Shown one piece after another: positions 8,287-16,589 of a DNA stretch of 64,000 bases. The notes beneath the pieces were generated by a model. That model was not told where the DNA came from and searched no databases. It worked only from the letters and a program-made list of their open reading frames with translations. The position numbers and the translations under genes are program-made. The DNA is from Balneolaceae bacterium (GTDB lineage: Bacteria > Bacteroidota > Rhodothermia > Balneolales > Balneolaceae). The stretch is taken from contig CP030887.1 of assembly GCA_006969905.1 (NCBI GenBank), forward strand, positions 1,116,001 to 1,180,000. Direction: 5' to 3'. Within the stretch, counting starts at the first letter, position 1. Each line of letters opens with the position of its first letter.

Positions 8287-8892
8287 ATGAATATAAACTT
8301 AGTAACATCTTTTATAATTGGAGGCACATTATTATTAATGCTTGCCCGCATGAATATCAGCGTAGGACAAAGTGCTACTGAAGTTGCCATTTCGGGTAAT
8401 AAGCAAATGCTAAAGTCTGATATTCAGGAAGTTGTTTCTTATGATTTCCCGAAAATAGGGTACGATTTCTCCAACAGTATTATCAACCCAATTGTAAGTG
8501 CAGATTCAACATCTATAACTTTCAAAAGTAACCTGGATAACAGCCCTGACTCTACTGTAGAAACCATTGTATGGGAGTTTACATCCAATGAAGTTACTTC
8601 AACACCAAACCCGAATGATTATGTGTTAATCCGTTCTATTGATGGTGTATCTCAAGATATTATTGCAGGAGTAACAAAATTTAAGTTGAACTATTACGAT
8701 GATCTAGGAGATGAAGTACCCTTATCTATTCCTCTGTCAGCGGCAGATATTTCATCCATCCGTCAAATAGAAGTCGTTTTAGAACTGCAAAGTGCAGAGG
8801 CAATATCAACATTTGGTAATGCGGATCAGAATTATATCATAACAATATGGAGTAAGAGGTTTACCCCAAGAAACTTAAGCGCGAATCTATAA
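8287..8892 (+). CDS. pilin-like membrane-anchored protein 2
   Basis: A 201-residue protein with an N-terminal hydrophobic segment (LVTSFIIGGTLLLMLARMNI, about 5-24) and a polar alpha/beta exterior domain. The C-terminal half, with VLIRSIDGVSQDIIAGVTKFKLNYYDDLG then IRQIEVVLELQS, recalls PilW-like minor pilins, where an ordered run of strands follows a phrase such as VTKFKLNYYD. No prepilin peptidase site is visible. ATG 8287 follows the previous stop by 8 bases. The assignment to pilus minor subunits is by architecture only. Confidence 0.5.
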   Translation: MNINLVTSFIIGGTLLLMLARMNISVGQSATEVAISGNKQMLKSDIQEVVSYDFPKIGYDFSNSIINPIVSADSTSITFKSNLDNSPDSTVETIVWEFTSNEVTSTPNPNDYVLIRSIDGVSQDIIAGVTKFKLNYYDDLGDEVPLSIPLSAADISSIRQIEVVLELQSAEAISTFGNADQNYIITIWSKRFTPRNLSANL

Positions 8893-8895
8893 GTT

Positions 8896-9966
8896 ATGGG
8901 CCGATCAGTATTAATACTCGCAATAGGTGCTACGATTATATTAGGAATCGTTCAGTTAGGATTAACCGTTCATAAAGAGACCCTTGTAAACAATGTAGCT
9001 GACTACAGCAGTGACAATCATGCAAAAAATACTGCTTTTACAACCATTCAGTTAGCTATGGAAAAAATCAATCAGGATAATACCTGGCACCCAACAAAAA
9101 GTAGCCCCTGGAATAGTAAAATAGAAGACGCTGATGTATCGCTTTATTATGAAACAATTGGAACCGGGGCAACATCATTAGATGCTGATACCATACGCAT
9201 TTATGCTACTTCCCGATTTCTTGGAGAAGAGGCAACAATCATAAGTACTTTTCAGAAACAACGCTTAGACTTTGTTCCGGAATTTGAAGCGGCCCTTTCC
9301 ATAGCTACAAATAAGTTTAATTTTACTATGAGCGGAAGTGCCGGAATTAATGGCAATGACGCAAGTGGTACTTGTCCGGATAAACCGGGTATTACCGTAC
9401 CTGATTTAATATCTGAATCTAAAGTGATTTCTGGTGCAGGTTCAAAGTTGGGAAGTATTGAGAGTAACGACACACAGGTTTCTGTTGATCCGAATGTTTC
9501 TTATTCCCCCGTAGATGAATTGATAGCCCGCTTAGAAAACCTTCCCGGATCGGTTCAGATTAGTGGAAATTATAAGGGAACGTTAGGAAGCGCAGATAAC
9601 CCGGGTATATTTTTTGTGAATAACTATGCAAAACTTTCAGGAGGAATCCCTGACGGGCACGGAATACTGGTGGTTCGAAGTGGTGGAGAGCTTGAACTGG
9701 AAGGAGCATTAGATTTGGCAGGAAATGTAACCTTTAACGGCCTGGTTATTTTTGAAAACGCTTATGATTTTAACGGAAAAGGAACCCCAACAATAAATGG
9801 CTCTGTATTAGTCGGAAATACCCCGGGCTCCAATGATATAATCGATATTGATATTTCAGGGAACCTCCAGTTGCAATATGATTGCAGCGCCCAGGAATAT
9901 GCTAAAATAGCATCAGCGGAGTTGCTAAAACAAAACCGCTATATAAGACTTAATACCTTTGAATGA
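8896..9966 (+). CDS. pilin-like membrane-anchored protein 3 with beta-helix-like C-terminal domain (PilX-like)
   Basis: A 356-residue protein with an N-terminal hydrophobic helix (SVLILAIGATIILGIVQLGL, about 4-23), then an alpha-helical stalk rich in Asn and Lys. The region from about residue 215 is glycine-rich with short repeated strands (GNYKGTLGSADNPGIFFVNN, HGILVVRSGGELELEGALDL, TFNGLVIFENAYDFNGKG). It resembles the beta-helical C-terminal domain of PilX-like pilus proteins. Two Cys (GTCPDKPG, YDCSAQEY) could pair outside the cell. It is the last gene of the cassette. Confidence 0.55.
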   Translation: MGRSVLILAIGATIILGIVQLGLTVHKETLVNNVADYSSDNHAKNTAFTTIQLAMEKINQDNTWHPTKSSPWNSKIEDADVSLYYETIGTGATSLDADTIRIYATSRFLGEEATIISTFQKQRLDFVPEFEAALSIATNKFNFTMSGSAGINGNDASGTCPDKPGITVPDLISESKVISGAGSKLGSIESNDTQVSVDPNVSYSPVDELIARLENLPGSVQISGNYKGTLGSADNPGIFFVNNYAKLSGGIPDGHGILVVRSGGELELEGALDLAGNVTFNGLVIFENAYDFNGKGTPTINGSVLVGNTPGSNDIIDIDISGNLQLQYDCSAQEYAKIASAELLKQNRYIRLNTFE

Positions 9967-9978
9967 GTAGGAAATTAT

Positions 9979-10350
9979 TCATTCTGTTTCCCGCACAAAA
10001 ATAACGGCATTATGATTAGGGCTATAAAATCCAAACTCATGGGTGCCCCAGGGAGTGTTATTTCTGCGCGTAGTTTGAAAACCACTCTCTTCGAATTCTT
10101 TTTGAAGGATGTCCAAGTTTTCTACCCAAATTTTGATTTGTTGTGCAGCATTTTTGGAAGGCATATCCTCTTCAAACTGGAATTGTATATGAATGAATTG
10201 CCCATCTCTGCTTAATACAGCATAGTCGAGTTTGTCAGAATAATTCAAAGAATCATACACATTAGTAAAGCCCAATTTTTCAAAGAATTCAATTTCACCT
10301 TCTATATCATTTGCTGGAAGAACCGGAGATATGTTTTTGAAATTCTTCAT
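9979..10350 (-). CDS. VOC superfamily (glyoxalase/bleomycin-resistance-like) protein
   Basis: A 123-residue protein with the paired beta-alpha-beta-beta-beta layout of the vicinal oxygen chelate fold. The N-terminal half starts ISPVLPANDIEGEIEFFEKLGF, the usual family opening, and the C-terminal half has WGTHEFGFYSPNHNAVIFVRE. The protein resembles the metal-free bleomycin-binding type rather than glyoxalase I, but the ligand is unknown. ATG 10350 overlaps the stop of the upstream metallo-hydrolase by four bases, suggesting coupling. Confidence 0.75.
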   Translation of the reverse strand: MKNFKNISPVLPANDIEGEIEFFEKLGFTNVYDSLNYSDKLDYAVLSRDGQFIHIQFQFEEDMPSKNAAQQIKIWVENLDILQKEFEESGFQTTRRNNTPWGTHEFGFYSPNHNAVIFVRETE

Positions 10351-11276
10351 AATCTTATTTTCATCCCCTCAAAGGCCACTTTATATCCAAGGGCCGCGAC
10401 TTTTTTTCTTTCAGGTGAGTTCAGAATCAAAGGATTGGTATGATTGAAGTGAATGAAATGAACTTTGGCTTTTTCAGAATCGGGAAGGTCTTTGAATAAG
10501 GCTATACTTTCTTCCACAAAAGGATGGGGAATCTCACTCATATCTCTACCGGGCAATTCATTGGAATCGTAAAAAGTAGCGTCCAGGAAGGCATAATCTA
10601 CTTTAGCAATTTCTTCCACTATACTTCTATTCCAGATATCCCATTTATTGATGTCAGGGATAAACAGCACTTTTTTATTTTTGGATTCAATCCGGTAGCC
10701 GACTGTTTCCGAAAATTCATCACGGTGCGGAACCAGGAAAGGAGTTATGGTAAGGTTTTCAGTAAGTACAATAGCAGAATCAGCCTGGAGCTGCTTTAGC
10801 GCAATGTTTCCATAATCCACAAGCTGGCTCCACGGGCCATTCTGTTCCAGATAGGATTTCATACGCGGCATTACATACACGGGAATATTATTTGCCCCCA
10901 TAACTTCGTGGCCCAAGTGCATTAGTCCGGTGTAGTGACCAATGTGTGCATGAGTTAAAAAGATACCGGAAAGTTTAGTGCCATTAGATTCAGTATTAAG
11001 ATGATGAAGCTGTTCCTTAAAATCGGGAGTGGCTTCAAACATCCAGCTTCTCCCGGTTTCTTTATCAATCAATCCCAGGCTGGTAGCATGTCGCTTTTTC
11101 TCTTTCCCCTCCCAGTACAATTGACAGTTTTGTTTCTCACACCCGGCCTGAGGGAACCCGGCATCCTGTGCAATGCCCAGAACGGTTATGTATTGGCCTG
11201 AAAATTCTTCTGTTTTTTGTTGAGATGAAGAACAACTAAGAAAAAGCCAAAAAAGTAGAGGGAGAACAGCTTTCAT
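10347..11276 (-). CDS. PqqB-like MBL-fold metallohydrolase, predicted lipoprotein
   Basis: About 309 residues with a lipoprotein signal (MKAVLPLLFWLFLSCSSS; lipid Cys 15). It belongs to the metallo-beta-lactamase fold near PqqB: the opening ITVLGIAQDAGFPQAGCEKQ and the THAHIGHYTGLMHLG segment are typical. The metal motif reads H109-A-H111-I-G-H114, so the usual Asp of HxHxDH is Gly. A later His (VPHRDEF), an Asp (LFIPDINKWD) and a His pair (FIHFNHTNP) could complete a site. I start at ATG 11276 rather than the frame opening at 11315, because that gives a lipobox. No pqq genes are nearby, so it is not read as PQQ synthesis. Confidence 0.75.
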   Translation of the reverse strand: MKAVLPLLFWLFLSCSSSQQKTEEFSGQYITVLGIAQDAGFPQAGCEKQNCQLYWEGKEKKRHATSLGLIDKETGRSWMFEATPDFKEQLHHLNTESNGTKLSGIFLTHAHIGHYTGLMHLGHEVMGANNIPVYVMPRMKSYLEQNGPWSQLVDYGNIALKQLQADSAIVLTENLTITPFLVPHRDEFSETVGYRIESKNKKVLFIPDINKWDIWNRSIVEEIAKVDYAFLDATFYDSNELPGRDMSEIPHPFVEESIALFKDLPDSEKAKVHFIHFNHTNPLILNSPERKKVAALGYKVAFEGMKIRL

Positions 11277-11308
11277 CACGAAAGGAATGCAAATCTTTGA
11301 AATAAAAA

Positions 11309-11342
11309 AAGTCACCCTTCACTTTCGCTCAGAATGACTTAA
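11309..11342. repeat. dispersed palindromic repeat, short form
   Basis: The segment runs GTCACCCTTCACTTTCGC then TCAGAATGAC (11311-11338). Read on the minus strand it begins GTCATTCTGAGCG and ends GGGTGAC. Its GTCA/TGAC ends match two other intergenic elements in this window (12952-13022 and 46305-46398). It lies just upstream of the PqqB-like gene, between two minus-strand genes. Confidence 0.65.
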
Positions 11343-11351
11343 GAAATAGAA

Positions 11352-11723
11352 TCATCCACCCATCTTGGCAGAATCGTAATAGAAACGAATATGCGTAATC
11401 AGGCCATCTTTCCAGGTTTGCACTTCCACTTCTTCGATTTTCATTCGGCCCCCGCCCTTAAATGAGGCATCAATCCAGGATTCCATCAATACTTTGCCGT
11501 TGTTAGGGTCTTCGGCTGCTGCGGTGATTCCGGCATCGTGGATTTCCTCAAGGCTTTCCAACCATTGAACCTGGAATTCACGGTTTTGGGCTTTACCCTT
11601 TACCACGTCTCCATTCCCCTCTACTTTTTCAACATCTTCATGATAGTAAGTATCAAAGGCATCAAGGAGTTTACCTTCCCCCATTAATTCATAGATATGA
11701 TATGCTCTTTCTAGGTTTGTCAT
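11352..11723 (-). CDS. NTF2-like / SnoaL-like small protein
   Basis: A 123-residue protein with the SnoaL-like cone fold pattern. It has an N-terminal helix pair (LERAYHIYELMGEGKLLDAFDTYYHEDVEKVE), a central GNGDVVKGKAQNREFQVQWL segment and curved strands ending EEVEVQTWKDGLITHIRFYYDS. Family members bind small ligands or are enzymes of varied function; nothing here fixes the ligand. A stand-alone gene on the minus strand. Confidence 0.7.
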   Translation of the reverse strand: MTNLERAYHIYELMGEGKLLDAFDTYYHEDVEKVEGNGDVVKGKAQNREFQVQWLESLEEIHDAGITAAAEDPNNGKVLMESWIDASFKGGGRMKIEEVEVQTWKDGLITHIRFYYDSAKMGG

Positions 11724-11829
11724 AATAATCCCATTAGTTAATAATTAATTGTTATCAGATATAACTATAACAAGTAAAGAAATAATTAGGGGACAACTAA
11801 ACAAAAACGTGCAAAAGAGATTACGATGT

Positions 11830-12936
11830 TTAACTCCTTTCCAACATCCTCTCTAAAGATAAAACTGCATATTTAGTCACTTCTTCCGGTACGGTAATTT
11901 GGTTAACTACTTCACCGGCTTCTAACTTTTCAAGGCTCCAGAGCAAATGTGGAAGATCAATGCGATTCATGGTTAAACAAGGGCACATAAACGGATTGAG
12001 AGACTCTATTTCTTTATCCGGGTTTTCATCAATAATACGATTTACCAGGTTCATCTCGGTACCTACTGCCCATTTGGTTCCGGGTGCAGCAGCTTCGATC
12101 GTTTTGATAATGAAGTTGGTTGAACCGGAATAATCGGATGCCTGAACTACTTCAAAGGTACATTCCGGGTGGACTATGATGTTGACTTCAGGATTTCGTT
12201 TTCGAAGGTTTTCAATATGTTGAACATTGAATTTCTCGTGAACCGAACAGTGTCCTTTCCAGAGGATCACTTTCACATCTTCAAAATTACCTTCATACTC
12301 AAAGCTGTTGGTAAGGGGAGCGTAAACGGCCATTTGCTCTAATGGAATGCCCATATCAAAAGCAGTATTTCTGCCCAGGTGTTGGTCGGGCAAAAACAAA
12401 AGGCGTTCTTTTTGAGTAAAAGCCCATTCCAGCATTTTTCTGACATTACCTGAAGTAACACATGCTCCACCGTGTTTACCTACAAACCCTTTAATGGCTG
12501 CGGACGAATTCACATAGGTTAAAGGGAGAATGGTATCGCCCCATATTTCCTGCATTTTAATCCAGCCCTTTTCAGTTTGATCAATATCCGCCATATCTGC
12601 CATAGAGCAACCGGCGCGAAGGTCGGGTAAAATTACTTTTTGATCAGGGCCTGTAAGCATGTCTGCGGTTTCAGCCATAAAGTGAACCCCACAAAAAGTA
12701 ATATACTCTGCATCCATCTTGGCACAAATCTGGGCAAGTTGCAAAGAATCGCCACGTGCATCGGCAAACTGGATTACCTCATCTTTTTGATAGTGATGCC
12801 CCGGGATAAAAAGCCTTTTTCCAAACTTTGCTTTTATTTCATGTACACGGGCAATCATTTCCTGCTCAGAAAGCTCGCTGTACCTTTTGGGAAGGGAAAC
12901 TTCTGATTCAATTTCTAAAAGGTCTAATACATCCAT
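11830..12936 (-). CDS. nadA: quinolinate synthase NadA
   Basis: Condenses iminoaspartate with dihydroxyacetone phosphate to quinolinate, the first committed ring-forming step of de novo NAD synthesis. It needs a 4Fe-4S cluster. The protein is 368 residues from ATG 12936. Family signatures are [16 protein letters not shown], the cluster cysteines in [20 protein letters not shown] and [13 protein letters not shown], and [13 protein letters not shown]. The frame opens at 12975, but the first 13 residues ([10 protein letters not shown]...) are translated from a dispersed repeat, so ATG 12936 is preferred. nadC lies upstream on the same strand, 122 bases away across that repeat. Confidence 0.93.
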   Translation of the reverse strand: MDVLDLLEIESEVSLPKRYSELSEQEMIARVHEIKAKFGKRLFIPGHHYQKDEVIQFADARGDSLQLAQICAKMDAEYITFCGVHFMAETADMLTGPDQKVILPDLRAGCSMADMADIDQTEKGWIKMQEIWGDTILPLTYVNSSAAIKGFVGKHGGACVTSGNVRKMLEWAFTQKERLLFLPDQHLGRNTAFDMGIPLEQMAVYAPLTNSFEYEGNFEDVKVILWKGHCSVHEKFNVQHIENLRKRNPEVNIIVHPECTFEVVQASDYSGSTNFIIKTIEAAAPGTKWAVGTEMNLVNRIIDENPDKEIESLNPFMCPCLTMNRIDLPHLLWSLEKLEAGEVVNQITVPEEVTKYAVLSLERMLERS

Positions 12937-12950
12937 GATATTTGAAAATA

Positions 12951-13022
12951 GGTCATGCTGAACTTGTTTCAGCATCTTGAACTTTATCTCAGTTCAAGAT
13001 TCCGGGTCTAGCCCGGAATGAC
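12951..13022. repeat. dispersed repeat with three successive hairpins
   Basis: The element is bounded by GTCAT (12952-12956) and ATGAC (13018-13022) and holds three head-to-tail hairpins. They are TGCTGAA/TTCAGCA, ATCTTGAACT/AGTTCAAGAT and TTCCGGG/CCCGGAA. It sits in the 122-base gap between nadC and nadA. Elements of this kind, often mistranslated as LKQVQHD, are scattered in many Bacteroidota genomes. It could act as an mRNA-stabilising or attenuating structure between nadC and nadA. Confidence 0.75.
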
Positions 13023-13058
13023 AATTTTAAATTGCGTTCTTGATTTCTATGTAAATAA

Positions 13059-13889
13059 TTAATCCAAATTAAAACTTATATCCAGTGCTTTTACCGAATG
13101 TGTTAGCCAACCCAATGAAATAACATCGGCACCACACCCTTTGTAGCTATTTATGTTTTCAGGAGTAATTCCTCCCGATACTTCTACAACTATTCCATCG
13201 GGGATAATACTAACAAACTCTTTCACTTGCTCAGGCGTGCGATTATCTAGCATGATTACATCCGCTCCAGCACCAATAGCCTCCAACACCTGCTCTTTGT
13301 TCTCGGTTTCTACTTCCACTTTAACCATGTGGCCTATTTCTGCACGTACTTTTTCAACAGCTTTTGTTATGCTTCCTGCAGCCTTAATATGGTTATCCTT
13401 GATCATTACTCCGTCATCCAATCGAAAACGATGATTTTTTCCTCCCCCACAGGTAACGGCATATTTCTGCAGACTCCGTAATCCCGGAAGGGTTTTTCGC
13501 GTATCCACAACCGTGATTGAGTTGTCATCCAATACAGAAACTACCTGGTGCGTAGCTGTGGCGATACCACTTAAATGCTGAACCAGGTTCAGGATGACTC
13601 TTTCTGCAGTAAGCAAAGTTTGTGTGCTTCCCTCCACTTCGGCAATAACCTGTCCTTTTGCCACATGTTCTCCGTCTTGCTTAAAAAGATGAACAGAGGG
13701 CTTTTGCTCAAATAATGAATAGGTTGACCCGATAATATCCAGCCCTGCTAAAACACCATTTGCTTTAGCTATGAAAGTACCTTGAGCAGTATCCCTGGAA
13801 CTGAATATTGCGTTTGTTGTCAAATCCCCCATTCCGATATCTTCTGAAAGGGCACTCTCTAATAGTTCTTTGAGATCAATAGGATTCAT
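13059..13889 (-). CDS. nadC: nicotinate-nucleotide pyrophosphorylase (carboxylating) NadC
   Basis: Converts quinolinate plus PRPP to nicotinate mononucleotide, carbon dioxide and pyrophosphate. The protein has 276 residues from ATG 13889; the frame opens at 13925, but the NadC family starts near DLKELLESALSEDIGMGDLT. Visible motifs are the ERVILNLVQHLSGIAT helix, the substrate-binding VDTRKTLPGLRSLQKYAV segment, GGGKNHRFRLDDGVMIKDNH and the phosphate-binding VSGGITPEN. It is upstream of nadA and divergent from a cysteine desulfurase at 13969, with 79 bases between the two starts. Confidence 0.95.
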   Translation of the reverse strand: MNPIDLKELLESALSEDIGMGDLTTNAIFSSRDTAQGTFIAKANGVLAGLDIIGSTYSLFEQKPSVHLFKQDGEHVAKGQVIAEVEGSTQTLLTAERVILNLVQHLSGIATATHQVVSVLDDNSITVVDTRKTLPGLRSLQKYAVTCGGGKNHRFRLDDGVMIKDNHIKAAGSITKAVEKVRAEIGHMVKVEVETENKEQVLEAIGAGADVIMLDNRTPEQVKEFVSIIPDGIVVEVSGGITPENINSYKGCGADVISLGWLTHSVKALDISFNLD

Positions 13890-13968
13890 AAGTATGAAAG
13901 GCCGTGTTATTTTGGCTATTTTCAAAGATATTAAAGATACAGCATTTCTCTATAAAGAATGATTATTG

Positions 13969-15108
13969 ATGATATACCTTGACTACGCCGCTACTACCCC
14001 GATGAGTGATTCTGCCTTAGAGGTTTACCTTAATGTGGCTAAGAATTACTACGGTAATCCAAGTAGTTTACATGATTCCGGTTCGGATGCTAAGCAAATA
14101 CTTGAGGCCAGCAGAAAAACAGTTGCAAAGATATTACAAGCCCAACCGGAGGAGATCTTTTTCACGGGCAGCGGGTCTGAATCAAACCAGTTGGCAGTAA
14201 AAGCACTGCTTTCTTCTACAGGTAAGAAAATGGGCCATTTGATTACATCCGGGGTTGAGCATTCTTCGATACGTTACTTTTTTGACAAGCTGGAAAAGCA
14301 GGGATTCCGTGTTACCCGTTTGGGTGTATCCGGTGATGGAAGGATTGATATGCAGGAGCTAGCTAAAAGTATCCATGGGGATACTCTACTCGTATCTATA
14401 CAGCATGTTAATTCAGAAACCGGTGTTATCCAGGATGTAGAAGAAATCGGAGAACTACTGAAAGAAAAAGGGGTTTTGTTTCACTCTGATTGTGTACAGA
14501 GCTTCTGTAAAATTGATGTACAAGCTAGTTGGGTTGATGCCCTCTCCATTTCTGCACATAAGATCTACGGACCCAAAGGAATGGGGGCAGCATACATTTC
14601 AAAAAAGGTGGACTGGAAACCGGAAATAGAAGGAACCACCCAGGAAAAGGGATTAAGGGCTGGTACACAGGATACAGCGGGGATTGCAGCATTCGCGGCT
14701 GCCTCCAAACTAGCATACGGTGACCGACTACAGGATTATGTGAAATACGAAAGTATCCAAAAAGAATTATTGGAGGGTATTGCTTCAAGGGGATGGAAAG
14801 TAATTGATGAAGGCAACAAAACACATAAAATTCCCAATATTTTGGGTTTAAGGTTCCCCGGTATTGAAGGCCAGTTTCTGATGCTGGAATGCAGCCAGGC
14901 AGGGTTAGCTATTTCAACAGGAAGTGCCTGCCAGGTAGGCCAGGATCAGCCCAATAAAACCCTGCTTGCAATGGGCAGAACAGATACGGAAGCCAGAGAA
15001 TTTGTTCGGATTTCTTTAGGAAAAGGACTGGATGAGCGGCAAATAGTTCAGATTATTGAAAAAATAGATGCTATTTTACGAAGGCATTTTAGTAAAATTA
15101 AAGCATAA
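13969..15108 (+). CDS. cysteine desulfurase (NifS/IscS family), linked to NAD synthesis
   Basis: A 379-residue PLP enzyme that removes sulfur from cysteine for Fe-S cluster assembly. It opens with the family signature IYLDYAATTPMSDSALE. The PLP lysine is in SISAHKIYGPKGMG and the catalytic cysteine loop is STGSACQVGQDQPNK. Start ATG 13969 is preferred over TTG 13966. It is divergent from nadC-nadA. Because NadA carries an oxygen-labile 4Fe-4S cluster, and Bacillus has a NifS-type desulfurase in its nad locus, a role in maturing NadA is likely but inferred. A DsbA-like lipoprotein follows 17 bases after the stop. Confidence 0.88.
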   Translation: MIYLDYAATTPMSDSALEVYLNVAKNYYGNPSSLHDSGSDAKQILEASRKTVAKILQAQPEEIFFTGSGSESNQLAVKALLSSTGKKMGHLITSGVEHSSIRYFFDKLEKQGFRVTRLGVSGDGRIDMQELAKSIHGDTLLVSIQHVNSETGVIQDVEEIGELLKEKGVLFHSDCVQSFCKIDVQASWVDALSISAHKIYGPKGMGAAYISKKVDWKPEIEGTTQEKGLRAGTQDTAGIAAFAAASKLAYGDRLQDYVKYESIQKELLEGIASRGWKVIDEGNKTHKIPNILGLRFPGIEGQFLMLECSQAGLAISTGSACQVGQDQPNKTLLAMGRTDTEAREFVRISLGKGLDERQIVQIIEKIDAILRRHFSKIKA

Positions 15109-15125
15109 CAAGAAAACCGACATTC

Positions 15126-15764
15126 ATGAAAATCAAGATAGTATTAATATTCACAGCACTTCTGGCTACCACACTGGCATGTGGCAATAAAGAAGAGAGT
15201 AACAAAGAAGTAAAAGCTATACCTGTTACATCGGCCCCACAAACTCCGGTTTCTATAACCCCGCAACCCGAGGATACCGTAGAGGCGGAAGTTATAATTG
15301 TTAAGTATAGTGACTATCAGTGCCCGGCCTGCAAGTATTATTATGAATTTGTACAAAAAGCCAAGCAGGATTTTGGCGGGAAAATCGAAGTGGTGTATAA
15401 GCACTTTCCTCTCAACAGTCACCCTTATGCGGAGATAGCCGCACGATCCGCAGAAGCTGCGAAAAAGCAAGGTAAATTTGCAGAAATGAATGAGCTTATT
15501 TTTGCCGGCCAGGAGCAATGGAGCCGTGGAAATGCTGAGGGCTTTTTCTTAGGATATGCCGAGCATTTAGGATTGAATATGGCTGATTTCAGAAAGGATA
15601 TGAATTCAGCACAAATGCAGCGAATTGTGGTATCTCAAAAACGGGAAGGTTTGGCATTGGGGGTAAATTCAACTCCAACAATGTATATCAACGATATCAA
15701 GGTAGAAAATAACCCAAGATATTACGAGGGTTTTAAAGCGCTGATAGAAGAAGCCCTTAACTAA
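15126..15764 (+). CDS. DsbA-like thioredoxin-fold lipoprotein
   Basis: A 212-residue exported protein with a lipoprotein signal (MKIKIVLIFTALLATTLACG, lipid Cys 19) and a ~40-residue Pro/Glu-rich linker. A thioredoxin fold of the DsbA/Thioredoxin_4 type follows. The redox site is CPAC (YQCPACKYYYEF) and the cis-proline loop is STPTMYIND. An inserted helical domain lies between. By family it oxidises or isomerises disulfides in exported proteins while anchored to a membrane. It follows the cysteine desulfurase by 17 bases and ends before a strong terminator. Confidence 0.85.
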   Translation: MKIKIVLIFTALLATTLACGNKEESNKEVKAIPVTSAPQTPVSITPQPEDTVEAEVIIVKYSDYQCPACKYYYEFVQKAKQDFGGKIEVVYKHFPLNSHPYAEIAARSAEAAKKQGKFAEMNELIFAGQEQWSRGNAEGFFLGYAEHLGLNMADFRKDMNSAQMQRIVVSQKREGLALGVNSTPTMYINDIKVENNPRYYEGFKALIEEALN

Positions 15765-15792
15765 GGGTGTTGTAAATGAATTGCATTTTATC

Positions 15793-15825
15793 AAAGGTTT
15801 CGGTTAACTAATCGGAACCTTTTTT
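15793..15825 (+). terminator. intrinsic terminator abutting the next start codon
   Basis: A 10-bp stem (AAAGGTTTCG at 15793-15802, CGGAACCTTT at 15813-15822, one G-U pair) with a 10-base loop ends in a run of six T. It closes the desulfurase-DsbA transcript. The run ends one base before the ATG of the DUF3667 gene at 15827, so that gene's leader would lie inside the hairpin. Confidence 0.8.
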
Positions 15826-15826
15826 G

Positions 15827-16588
15827 ATGATAGAATCTGGGCAAAACATACCATCCAACGCATGTTTAAATTGCGGAGAAATTGTATCAGGTAAATACTG
15901 TTCAAACTGTGGGCAAAAATTTCAGCCTACCAAACTTCCTCTAAGACTTTACATTGAGGATACAGTTGAAACACTGTTTAATATTGATAACAGAGTTTTC
16001 AAAACACTCAAAGACCTATTTCTAAGACCCGGAAAAATTACTAAGGATTACTTAGCTGGTAAAAGAGCCACTTACTTACCTCCTTTGAGAATATATCTGT
16101 CTATAAGTTTGGTATACTTTTTATTGGTATATCTGACCGATAGTAGAGAAGTATTTTTTGCAAACTTTGGTGATGGAGAATTAACCGAAGGGCTTGGAAA
16201 AGTAATTCAGTACGGACTTTTTGTATTGGTCCCTCTATTTGGTGGAATTATGAAATTGTTCCACAAAAAAAGAGGTGGTTACTACGTTGAATATTTAATT
16301 ACTGCAATACATATACATTCCGTTTGGTTTGTATTGTATAGCATTTCTGCAATCATAACGAAGTCTTATAAATATTTTGAGGTTGTAGAAGGAACAGCTG
16401 GTTATTTTGTATTTCTTAGTCTTGATTTTTTAATCAAGATTTCTGTTTTAGGATACTATATAGTTTACCTTAAAAAGGCATTTGAAGAGAAGTGGTGGAA
16501 GGTTATACTAAAGTCGTTTGGTATTCTTATTGTTTATTTATTTTTCTTTGCATTTCTAATCGTTGGGTATCAACTAATTACTAAATAA
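15827..16588 (+). CDS. DUF3667 family membrane protein with zinc ribbon
   Basis: A 253-residue protein. It starts with a four-cysteine zinc ribbon (ACLNCGEIVSGKYCSNCGQK) followed by the family block LFNIDNRVFKTLKDLFLRPG then ITKDYLAGKRATYLPPLRIY. Several transmembrane helices follow (about 92-104, 125-145, 160-180, 190-215 and 225-250). This is the DUF3667 layout common in Bacteroidota; no function is known. ATG 15827 directly follows a terminator T-run, so its own promoter must lie inside or upstream of the previous gene's end. The gene is more A+T-rich than its neighbours by eye. Confidence 0.8.
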   Translation: MIESGQNIPSNACLNCGEIVSGKYCSNCGQKFQPTKLPLRLYIEDTVETLFNIDNRVFKTLKDLFLRPGKITKDYLAGKRATYLPPLRIYLSISLVYFLLVYLTDSREVFFANFGDGELTEGLGKVIQYGLFVLVPLFGGIMKLFHKKRGGYYVEYLITAIHIHSVWFVLYSISAIITKSYKYFEVVEGTAGYFVFLSLDFLIKISVLGYYIVYLKKAFEEKWWKVILKSFGILIVYLFFFAFLIVGYQLITK

Positions 16589-16589
16589 T

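Noticed and set aside
10347-11276. PQQ biosynthesis (pqqB)
   Set aside because: No other pqq gene is present, the protein is a predicted lipoprotein and its metal motif differs.
12937-12975. Longer NadA with an N-terminal [10 protein letters not shown] extension
   Set aside because: Those residues come from the dispersed hairpin repeat at 12951-13022. NadA family starts match the ATG at 12936.
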